Below, piece by piece: positions 37,692 to 43,749 of a stretch of DNA of 43,749 nucleotides (the first letter of the stretch is position 1; each line of letters starts with the position of its first letter). The translations under genes and the position numbers were made by a program. The stretch comes from Escherichia albertii NBRC 107761 = DSM 17582 (GTDB taxonomy: Bacteria; Pseudomonadota; Gammaproteobacteria; Enterobacterales; Enterobacteriaceae). The DNA lies in assembly GCF_000759775.1 (NCBI RefSeq), contig NZ_BBMY01000029.1:1-43749 (forward strand), given 5' to 3'. The notes under the pieces are model-generated. The model did not search any database, had not been told where the DNA came from, and worked only from the letters and a program-made list of their open reading frames with translations.

Positions 37692-38609
37692 ATGAAAGCC
37701 CCAGCTGCGATAACCTCATTCCGCCCGCAAAAACCTCTTGCCATCTCTATTGGCGTTCTGGCCATTGTGATACTGCCCTTTCTCTCGTATTACACCGTAA
37801 ATGAAGGCGAGCGCGGTATTTTGCTTCGCTACGGAAAAATAGTAAAAGTGGCCGATCCGGGGTTGGGTTTTAAGATTCCTTTTATGGAAAGTGTGGAGAA
37901 AATTTCCACGCGTAATCAGGCTGTGGTCTATCAAGGGTTGCAAGGGTTGCAAGCCTACAGCCGTGACCAGCAGCCAGCGCAAATGACTGTATCAGTCAGC
38001 TTCCATATTAAGCCTTCAGAAGCGGGGGCGGTTTATACTACCTATAACACCATTGACGCCTTAAAAGATCGCCTTATTGTTCGACAGTTGCCGACCCAAC
38101 TGGAGAACGTTTTCGGGCAGTATACTGCCATCAGCGCCGTACAGGATCGTACAAAATTAGTTCAGGATCTACAAAACGCGATGCGTAAAGCCGTGGTTGG
38201 CCCGGTGGTTATTGACGGGGTGCAAATTGAGAATATTGATTTTTCTGATGCTTATGAAAAGTCGATTGAGGACCGGATGAAAGCGGAAGTCGCTATTGCC
38301 ACACGTAAACAAAATCTGGAAACAGAGAAAATCCAGGCGCAAATTGCGGTAACTCAAGCCCAGGCAGAAGCAGACAGTAAGCTGGCGGCAGCCAAAGCGG
38401 AAGCAGAAACGATTCGCGTAAGAGGCGCGGCAGAAGCCGAAACTATCCGTTTAAAAAGTGCCGCAGAAGCAGAAGCTATTCGCCTGCGCGGAGAAGCACT
38501 GCGAGATAATCCAGGCCTTGTAGCTCTTACCACTGCTGAACGCTGGAACGGTAAATTACCCGATACCATGATCCCCGGCAGTACAGTTCCATTTATCTCC
38601 ACCAAATAA
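37692..38609 (+). CDS. SPFH/prohibitin-family membrane-anchored protein
   Basis: A 305-residue protein of the prohibitin class. It has one N-terminal membrane helix (about residues 15-36), then an SPFH domain (NEGERGILLRYGKIVKVADPGLGFKIPF ... QDRTKLVQDLQNAM), an alanine/glutamate-rich coiled coil (about 195-270) and the C-terminal motif ERWNGKLPDTMIPG seen in many bacterial prohibitins. Within the coil is a threefold 11-residue repeat AEAETIRxxxA at 236-268. SPFH proteins form large ring assemblies on membranes and often act with proteases such as FtsH. Ribosome site AAGGAAG precedes the ATG. The gene is not present between cmtB and tktA in K-12 as I recall. Confidence 0.9.
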   Translation: MKAPAAITSFRPQKPLAISIGVLAIVILPFLSYYTVNEGERGILLRYGKIVKVADPGLGFKIPFMESVEKISTRNQAVVYQGLQGLQAYSRDQQPAQMTVSVSFHIKPSEAGAVYTTYNTIDALKDRLIVRQLPTQLENVFGQYTAISAVQDRTKLVQDLQNAMRKAVVGPVVIDGVQIENIDFSDAYEKSIEDRMKAEVAIATRKQNLETEKIQAQIAVTQAQAEADSKLAAAKAEAETIRVRGAAEAETIRLKSAAEAEAIRLRGEALRDNPGLVALTTAERWNGKLPDTMIPGSTVPFISTK

Positions 38610-38613
38610 TAAA

Positions 38614-38631
38614 GGGCCGCGTTTGCGGCCC
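38614..38631. terminator. Hairpin after the SPFH gene
   Basis: A GGGCCGC-GTTT-GCGGCCC stem, 4 nt after the SPFH stop codon. The T run is on the minus-strand side (CCCTTTATT), so it may also serve as a backup terminator for tktA. Confidence 0.65.
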
Positions 38632-38656
38632 ATGAGACTGATGGCAAAGGCAAAAC

Positions 38657-38756
38657 TGCCTGATGCGCTACACTTATCAGGCCTACATACTTTCTGCAAT
38701 ATATAGAATTTGCACGATCTTGTAGGTCGGATAAGGCGTACACGCCGCATCCGACA
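38657..38756. repeat. BIME: two inverted REP elements
   Basis: A REP at 38657-38686 (TGCCTGATGCGCTACACTTA...GGCCTAC) is followed by an inverted REP at 38721-38756 (TGTAGGTCGGATAAGGCGTA...CATCCGACA). It lies between two convergent genes, framed by GGGCCGC hairpins on both sides. Confidence 0.9.
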
Positions 38757-38785
38757 TAAACAACGCGCGCTTTGCTAATAATCTG

Positions 38786-38807
38786 AAGGGCCGCTTTCGC
38801 GGCCCTT
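38786..38807. terminator. Terminator of tktA
   Basis: AAGGGCCGC-TTTC-GCGGCCCTT, a 9-bp stem 20 nt after the tktA stop codon. It is nearly the same stem as at 38614-38631. Confidence 0.75.
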
Positions 38808-38827
38808 CTCACAAAACGTCTTACTGA

Positions 38828-40819
38828 TTACAGCAGCGCTTTGGCTTTCGCAACAACATTGTCAACGGTGAAGCCGAACTCTTCGAACAGTTGTTCTGCC
38901 GGAGCAGATTCGCCGAAGGTATTCATGCCGACGATAGCGCCATTCAGGCCAACATACTTGTACCAGTAGTCAGCAATGCCCGCTTCCACCGCAACGCGAG
39001 CAGTAACCGCTTTCGGCAGTACAGATTCACGGTAAGCCGCATCCTGCTTGTCGAACGCGTCGGTAGACGGCATAGAAACCACGCGCGCTTTCACGCCTTC
39101 GGCAGTCAGTTTTTCATATGCAGCGACAGCCAGTTCAACTTCAGAACCAGTGGCGATGAAGATCAGTTCCGGCTGACCAGCACAGTCTTTCAGCACATAA
39201 CCACCACGCGCGATGTTTGCCAGCTGCTCTTCAGTACGTTCCTGCTGCGTCAGGTTCTGACGGGAGAGGATCAGTGCGGTCGGGCCGTCCTGACGCTCAA
39301 CACCGTATTTCCACGCTACCGCGGATTCAACCTGGTCACACGGACGCCATGTAGACATGTTCGGGGTCACGCGCAGAGAAGCGACCTGCTCTACCGGCTG
39401 GTGAGTCGGGCCATCTTCGCCCAGACCGATGGAATCGTGGGTGTAAACCATCACCTGACGCTGTTTCATCAGCGCTGCCATACGTACGGCGTTACGTGCG
39501 TATTCCACAAACATCAGGAAGGTGGAGGTGTACGGCAGGAAACCACCGTGCAGGGAGATACCGTTAGCAATCGCGGTCATACCGAACTCACGAACACCGT
39601 AGTGGATGTAGTTACCCGCGGCATCTTCGTTGATTGCTTTAGAGCCAGACCACAGAGTCAGGTTAGATGGCGCCAGGTCAGCGGAGCCGCCGAGGAATTC
39701 CGGCAACAGCGGACCGAACGCTTCAATCGCATTCTGAGACGCTTTACGGCTGGCGATTTTCGCCGGGTTCGCCTGCAGTTTAGCGATGAACTCTTTTGCT
39801 TTCGCGTCGAAGTCAGACGGCATTTCGCCTTTCATACGGCGGGTAAATTCAGCAGCTTCCTGCGGATAAGCTTTCGCGTAAGCAGCGAATTTCTCGTTCC
39901 ATGCGGACTCTTTCGCCTGACCTGCTTCTTTCGCATCCCACTGAGCATAGATTTCAGACGGGATTTCGAACGGCGCATATTTCCAGCCCAGCTGTTCGCG
40001 GGTCAGGGCAATTTCAGCGTCGCCCAGCGGCGCACCGTGGGAGTCGTGCGTACCGGCTTTGTTCGGGGAACCGAAACCGATGATGGTTTTGCACATCAGC
40101 AGGGACGGTTTGTCAGTCACTGCGCGCGCTTCTTCTACTGCGCGTTTGATGGATGCCGCGTCATGACCGTCGATGTCGCGAATAACGTGCCAACCGTAGG
40201 CTTCGAAACGCATTGCGGTATCGTCGGTGAACCAGCCTTCAACGTGACCATCGATAGAAATACCGTTGTCATCGTAGAACGCAATCAGTTTACCCAGCTT
40301 CAGGGTGCCCGCCAGAGAGCAAACTTCGTGGGAGATGCCTTCCATCATGCAGCCATCGCCCATGAAGGCGTAGGTGTAGTGGTCAACGATGTCGTAACCA
40401 GGACGGTTAAACTGCGCCGCCAGCGTTTTTTCTGCAATTGCCATACCGACTGCGTTGGCAATCCCCTGCCCCAGCGGACCGGTGGTGGTTTCCACACCAG
40501 CGGTGTAACCCACTTCCGGGTGGCCCGGCGTTTTGGAATGCAGTTGACGGAAGTTTTTCAGTTCTTCCATCGGCAGATCATAACCAGTGAGGTGCAGCAG
40601 GCTGTAGATCAGCATGGAGCCGTGGCCGTTGGACAGCACGAAGCGGTCACGGTCAGCCCAGGACGGATTCTGCGGGTTGTGTTTCAGGAAATCACGCCAC
40701 AGGACTTCGGCAATGTCAGCCATACCCATCGGGGCGCCCGGGTGACCGGATTTGGCTTTTTGTACTGCGTCCATGCTCAGCGCACGAATAGCATTGGCAA
40801 GCTCTTTACGTGAGGACAT
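38828..40819 (-). CDS. tktA: Transketolase A
   Basis: A 663-residue thiamine-diphosphate enzyme transferring two-carbon units in the non-oxidative pentose phosphate pathway; it supplies erythrose 4-phosphate for aromatic amino acid and (through Epd) pyridoxal phosphate synthesis. The ThDP motif GDGCMMEG...NN-type segment ([14 protein letters not shown] ... [10 protein letters not shown]), the N-terminal [13 protein letters not shown] and the Pyr-domain [10 protein letters not shown] are complete. I chose the ATG at 40819 (MSSRKELAN). It is alone, with terminators downstream. A few residues near the C terminus differ from K-12 as remembered. Confidence 0.98.
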   Translation of the reverse strand: MSSRKELANAIRALSMDAVQKAKSGHPGAPMGMADIAEVLWRDFLKHNPQNPSWADRDRFVLSNGHGSMLIYSLLHLTGYDLPMEELKNFRQLHSKTPGHPEVGYTAGVETTTGPLGQGIANAVGMAIAEKTLAAQFNRPGYDIVDHYTYAFMGDGCMMEGISHEVCSLAGTLKLGKLIAFYDDNGISIDGHVEGWFTDDTAMRFEAYGWHVIRDIDGHDAASIKRAVEEARAVTDKPSLLMCKTIIGFGSPNKAGTHDSHGAPLGDAEIALTREQLGWKYAPFEIPSEIYAQWDAKEAGQAKESAWNEKFAAYAKAYPQEAAEFTRRMKGEMPSDFDAKAKEFIAKLQANPAKIASRKASQNAIEAFGPLLPEFLGGSADLAPSNLTLWSGSKAINEDAAGNYIHYGVREFGMTAIANGISLHGGFLPYTSTFLMFVEYARNAVRMAALMKQRQVMVYTHDSIGLGEDGPTHQPVEQVASLRVTPNMSTWRPCDQVESAVAWKYGVERQDGPTALILSRQNLTQQERTEEQLANIARGGYVLKDCAGQPELIFIATGSEVELAVAAYEKLTAEGVKARVVSMPSTDAFDKQDAAYRESVLPKAVTARVAVEAGIADYWYKYVGLNGAIVGMNTFGESAPAEQLFEEFGFTVDNVVAKAKALL

Positions 40820-41096
40820 TTTGACTCCAGATCGGATGATGAAGGGCACGCCCTTAACGACTTGACGACAGCGCGTTTTGGGCTACGCCGGAAAATTTGC
40901 CAACAATTTACCGCAAGCTGCGCGTCATGTACATGGAACATCCTTTTGCCGTCTCAGAAATCTCTGGATCATGCTCGCATGTTGCGCAATCTGCTCGCCC
41001 GTCCATCACGCTTTTCCTTATACTTAGCCAGAACGTCGATTCACCTGCAAACGGCGTATTTTTAGAATAATCCTGACCTTGTGCGGAAGAGAAAAC
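40820..41096. promoter_or_regulatory. Divergent control region tktA / loiP
   Basis: 277 bp separating the divergent tktA and loiP. It must carry both promoters. The only open frame (40862-41065, plus) lacks a ribosome site and homology. Immediately before loiP is GCGGAAGAG, a plausible ribosome site. I do not assign -35/-10 boxes. Confidence 0.4.
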
Positions 41097-41855
41097 ATGA
41101 AAATTCGCGCCTTATTGGTAGCAATGAGCGTGGCAACGGCACTGACCGGTTGCCAGAATATGGACACCAATGGACTGCTCTCATCTGGAGCGGAAGCTTT
41201 TCAGGCTTACACGCTGAGTGATGCGCAGGTGAAAAGCCTGAGCGATCAGGCATGCCAGGAGATGGACAGCAAGGCGACGATTGCACCAGCCAGTAGCGAA
41301 TATGCTAAACGCCTGACAGCAATTTCCCGTGCATTGGGCGATAACATCAACGGTCAGCCGGTGAATTACAAAGTGTATATGGCGAAGGATGTGAACGCTT
41401 TTGCAATGGCGAATGGCTGCATCCGTGTCTACAGTGGCTTGATGGATATGATGACCGATAACGAAGTTGAAGCAGTGATAGGCCACGAGATGGGACACGT
41501 CGCATTAGGTCATGTGAAGAAAGGGATGCAGGTAGCGTTAGGTACCAATGCAGTACGCGTCGCGGCGGCCTCTGCGGGCGGAGTTGTCGGCAGCTTATCG
41601 CAATCACAACTCGGCGACCTGGGCGAGAAACTGGTCAACTCGCAATTCTCTCAGCGCCAGGAATCGGAAGCAGATGATTACTCCTATGACCTTCTGCGCC
41701 AACGCGGCATCAGCCCGGCGGGCCTTGCCACCAGCTTTGAAAAACTGGCGAAACTGGAAGCTGGCCGCCAAAGCTCAATGTTTGACGACCATCCGGCCTC
41801 CGCCGAACGCGCCCAGCATATTCGCGATCGCATGAGCGCGGATGGAGTTAAGTAA
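41097..41855 (+). CDS. loiP: Metalloprotease lipoprotein LoiP (YggG)
   Basis: A 252-residue M48-family metalloprotease anchored to the outer membrane. The lipobox LTGC places the lipidated cysteine at residue 19 after a short signal peptide (MKIRALLVAMSVATALTG). The zinc motif HEMGH is at 130-134 and the third ligand is in the RQESEADDYS segment. LoiP works with the related protease BepA and is linked to low osmolarity. I chose the ATG at 41097 so that the signal peptide starts with the basic MKIR. Confidence 0.96.
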   Translation: MKIRALLVAMSVATALTGCQNMDTNGLLSSGAEAFQAYTLSDAQVKSLSDQACQEMDSKATIAPASSEYAKRLTAISRALGDNINGQPVNYKVYMAKDVNAFAMANGCIRVYSGLMDMMTDNEVEAVIGHEMGHVALGHVKKGMQVALGTNAVRVAAASAGGVVGSLSQSQLGDLGEKLVNSQFSQRQESEADDYSYDLLRQRGISPAGLATSFEKLAKLEAGRQSSMFDDHPASAERAQHIRDRMSADGVK

Positions 41856-41864
41856 AGTCTGGTG

Positions 41865-42150
41865 GTGCCGAACGTAGGTCAGATAAGGCATTCACGCCGC
41901 ATCTGACATGAATGGCACATTTACTACCTCGTGCGCATTGCCGGATGCGATGCTGGCGCATCTTATCCGGCCTACGGGTGCCGAACGTAGGTCAGATAAG
42001 GCGTTCACGCCGCATCTGACATGAATGGCACATTTACTATCTCGTGCGCATTGCCGGATGCGATGCTGGCGCATCTTATCCGGCCTACGGGTGCCGAACG
42101 TAGGTCGGATAAGGCGTTCACGCTGCATCCGACATTAATAGCAAATAGTA
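41865..42150. repeat. Tandem BIME array, 113-bp unit, about 2.5 copies
   Basis: Units begin with GTGCCGAACGTAGGTC at 41865, 41978 and 42091, exactly 113 bp apart. Each full unit holds two inverted REP elements (GTAGGTCAGATAAGGC...GCATCTGAC and GCCGGATGCGATGCTGGCGC...CCGGCCTAC). Copies 1 and 2 differ at only two positions I can see (GGCATTC/GGCGTTC and CTACCTC/CTATCTC); the third is partial and has GGTCGGAT/CATCCGAC in the REP. This fills most of the 323-bp loiP-speB gap; no gene is present. Confidence 0.92.
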
Positions 42151-42178
42151 CGTTACCCGTGCGCAGCTTATTCGGCGC

Positions 42179-43099
42179 TTACTCGCCCTTTTTCGCCGCC
42201 TGAATATACAGCATCTCCAGCGCCAGCGTCGCTGCTGCCAGAGCGGTGATTTCAGACTGATCGTATGCCGGAGCCACTTCCACTACGTCCATCCCAACAA
42301 TGTTGAGATCTTTCAGACCACGAACCAGTTTAATGGCGCGATCGGAGGTCAGGCCGCCAATCACTGGCGTACCGGTTCCCGGCGCAAATGCAGGGTCCAG
42401 ACAATCGATATCAAAGGTCAGGTAAACCGGCATATCACCAACAATCTGTTTCACCTGGGCGATAACGTCATCCACACTGCGATCGTTCACCTGGCAAGCA
42501 TCCAGCACGGTAAAGCCATTATCTTTATCGAACTCAGTACGAATACCAATCTGCACGGAATGATTCGGGTCGATCAGACCTTCTTTCGGCGCAGTATAGA
42601 ACATGGTGCCGTGGTCAAATTCACAACCGTTCGCATAGGTATCGGTGTGGGCGTCAAAGTGTACCAGCGCCATTTTGCCGAAATGCTTCGCATGAGCACG
42701 CAGCAGCGGCAGCGTAACAAAGTGGTCACCACCGAAGGAGAGCATACGCTTGCCAGCAGCCAGCAGTTTTTCTGCGTGTGCCTGCAATTTCTCGCTCATC
42801 TCACGGGCATCGCCGAAGGCATACACCAGATCGCCGCAGTCCACCACGTTCAGGCGCTCACGCATGTCGAAATTCCACGGGAAGCGATTGTGTTCCCAGG
42901 CCAGATTCGTCGAAACCTGGCGAATCGCTGCCGGACCGTGACGTCCACCGGCACGACCAGAAGTGGCCATATCGAACGGCACGCCAGTAATCACCCAGTC
43001 GGCATCGCTGTCATACGGCTGGAAGTTCATCGGCAGGCGTAAAAAACCAAAGGCGTTGGAAACCAGTGAGTTATCGTATTGATGACCTAAGGTGCTCAT
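42179..43099 (-). CDS. speB: Agmatinase
   Basis: A 306-residue manganese ureohydrolase converting agmatine to putrescine and urea, the second step of the arginine decarboxylase route. The metal ligands are His126 in FGGDHFV, Asp149/His151/Asp153 in HFDAHTDTY and the two Asp of [20 protein letters not shown] chose the ATG at 43099 ([10 protein letters not shown]); the open frame further upstream runs through the terminator. In K-12 speA lies just upstream; here an unrelated frame occupies that place. Confidence 0.97.
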   Translation of the reverse strand: MSTLGHQYDNSLVSNAFGFLRLPMNFQPYDSDADWVITGVPFDMATSGRAGGRHGPAAIRQVSTNLAWEHNRFPWNFDMRERLNVVDCGDLVYAFGDAREMSEKLQAHAEKLLAAGKRMLSFGGDHFVTLPLLRAHAKHFGKMALVHFDAHTDTYANGCEFDHGTMFYTAPKEGLIDPNHSVQIGIRTEFDKDNGFTVLDACQVNDRSVDDVIAQVKQIVGDMPVYLTFDIDCLDPAFAPGTGTPVIGGLTSDRAIKLVRGLKDLNIVGMDVVEVAPAYDQSEITALAAATLALEMLYIQAAKKGE

Positions 43100-43131
43100 G
43101 GATGGACTCCTATTACAAAGTCGATACAAAA

Positions 43132-43168
43132 AACCCTTCCGCGTCGTTAGGCCCGACGAGGAAGGGTT
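43132..43168 (-). terminator. Strong terminator upstream of speB
   Basis: On the minus strand AACCCTTCC...GGAAGGGTT with an inner CGTCG/CGACG stem is followed by a run of T. It ends about 30 nt before the speB start. I remember it as the speA terminator in K-12. Here it would end transcription from the partial gene further right or from a relocated speA. Confidence 0.85.
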
Positions 43169-43233
43169 GGATTCGCGAAACACATATTTAGAGCAATTAT
43201 CGCCTTAAATGGGCGAGGCATCAAGCGAGGTTG

Positions 43234-43749
43234 CTACTTACGACACGGCGGCGGCGCGTAACCGTTGTTGTCTGCAGGAAATGCCTGCGCAGAACATGGC
43301 GGTTGCGCATTTTGAACCGGGCTTTGCAATTCAAAAGCGGCAAAGCCAATCACCCCTGTATTACGCACATCGCCTTGCGCCGAATTGGCAGCGTAGGAAT
43401 CAGCAACGTTGGCGAACTGAAAAGCCGCTTCGGTATGTTTATCTTTGCGGAATCCTTTAATCGCTAACGAATCTCCAGCATTCACAATATAGCCATTGTT
43501 GTTCAACGAACCTTGTTTTCCGTTCAGAACATCCAGGCCATCAACCGTGGCAACAATCTCGTAGTTAGTGTTACGGCTGTAGTTACGGATATATAGTTGA
43601 TAATTCATTCCCACACGAGCCTGAACAATATATCTCGGCGCATTATTTGATGAATCATAAACCCGTGTTATAGGAAGCGAATTGAAATTAGCATCACGAA
43701 TAGCATATTCCAGTTCGTTAATACGAATACTGTAAACGCGATCGTGGTG
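43234..43749 (-). CDS. Unrecognised protein, 5' part beyond the window edge
   Basis: The minus-strand frame is open from the window edge (43749) to a TAG at 43234, giving at least 171 residues; the start is outside the window. Internal GTG 43614 is unlikely to be the true start because the frame upstream is equally coding-like (HDRVYSIRINELEYAIRDA). The sequence is rich in Asn, Tyr and small residues, with NYQLYIRNYSRNTNYEIVATVDGLDV and a GDSLAIKGFRKDKHTEAAF segment, suggesting a beta-sandwich extracytoplasmic protein, and ends in a Pro/Cys-rich tail (NNGYAPPPCRK). I do not recognise the family. In K-12 speA is found here, so this is accessory DNA between speB and speA or a replacement. Confidence 0.7.
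   Translation of the reverse strand, partial: HHDRVYSIRINELEYAIRDANFNSLPITRVYDSSNNAPRYIVQARVGMNYQLYIRNYSRNTNYEIVATVDGLDVLNGKQGSLNNNGYIVNAGDSLAIKGFRKDKHTEAAFQFANVADSYAANSAQGDVRNTGVIGFAAFELQSPVQNAQPPCSAQAFPADNNGYAPPPCRK

Noticed and set aside
38891-40813. 640-codon plus-strand open frame opposite tktA
   Set aside because: It is an antisense shadow caused by the biased codon use of tktA (RNY pattern); the protein is Arg/His/Phe-rich with no recognisable domain, and tktA is certain.
41865-42150. Regularly spaced repeats considered as a CRISPR array
   Set aside because: The unit is 113 bp, the whole unit (including between the palindromes) is repeated, and the palindromes are REP sequences; no unique spacers and no cas genes.

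Overview
The window is Escherichia coli chromosome. The gene order gcvTHP - ubiI/ubiH/pepP/ygfB - zapA/ssrS/fau - serA/rpiA/argP - scpABC - yggE/argO - mscS - fbaA/pgk/epd - yggCDFP/cmtAB - tktA - loiP - speB is the E. coli backbone near minute 65-66, and the proteins are near-identical to E. coli proteins as I remember them. It does not look like K-12: as I recall the K-12 map, at least four segments here are absent from it. They are a divergent gene between mscS and argO, an ECF-transporter operon between epd and yggC, an SPFH/prohibitin-like gene between cmtB and tktA, and an open frame upstream of speB where speA should be.

Layout. 1-5267: glycine cleavage operon gcvT-gcvH-gcvP (minus strand) with its long AT-rich control region. 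5268-9597: ygfB-pepP-ubiH-ubiI (minus), an overlapping operon holding two ubiquinone hydroxylases. 9765-11141: zapA, 6S RNA, fau and a Sib/Ibs type I toxin-antitoxin locus. 11331-14530: serA and rpiA (minus) and the regulator argP (plus). 14734-20166: the 'sleeping beauty mutase' operon scpA-argK-scpB-scpC, converting succinyl-CoA to propionyl-CoA. 20163-22699: ygfI (broken by an amber codon), yggE and argO (minus). 22914-23843: accessory gene of unknown function. 23889-28551: mscS, then epd-pgk-fbaA (E4P dehydrogenase and two glycolytic enzymes). 28923-31996: accessory operon of a PPC/DUF296 protein plus ECF transporter S, T, A and A' components, with an in-frame TGA in the first ATPase. 31968-37322: cmtB-cmtA-yggP-yggF-yggD-yggC (minus), a cryptic mannitol-like PTS cassette. 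37692-38609: membrane-anchored SPFH protein. 38828-43099: tktA, loiP, a tandem 113-bp BIME array and speB. 43234-end: partial unknown gene.

Several parts fit together metabolically. The central carbon enzymes (FbaA, Pgk, Epd, RpiA, TktA) link glycolysis, the pentose phosphate pathway and vitamin B6 precursor supply. SerA feeds serine, and so glycine and one-carbon units, toward the GcvTHP system, while Fau salvages 5-formyl-THF formed as a folate side product. ArgP controls argO (arginine export), and SpeB belongs to the arginine-to-putrescine route. Accessory DNA sits in the gaps between these conserved blocks, often beside REP/BIME repeats or strong terminators. The most interesting parts are the ECF operon with its PPC-domain partner and broken ATPase, the SPFH gene with two CRP-like sites upstream, and the two unrecognised accessory genes.
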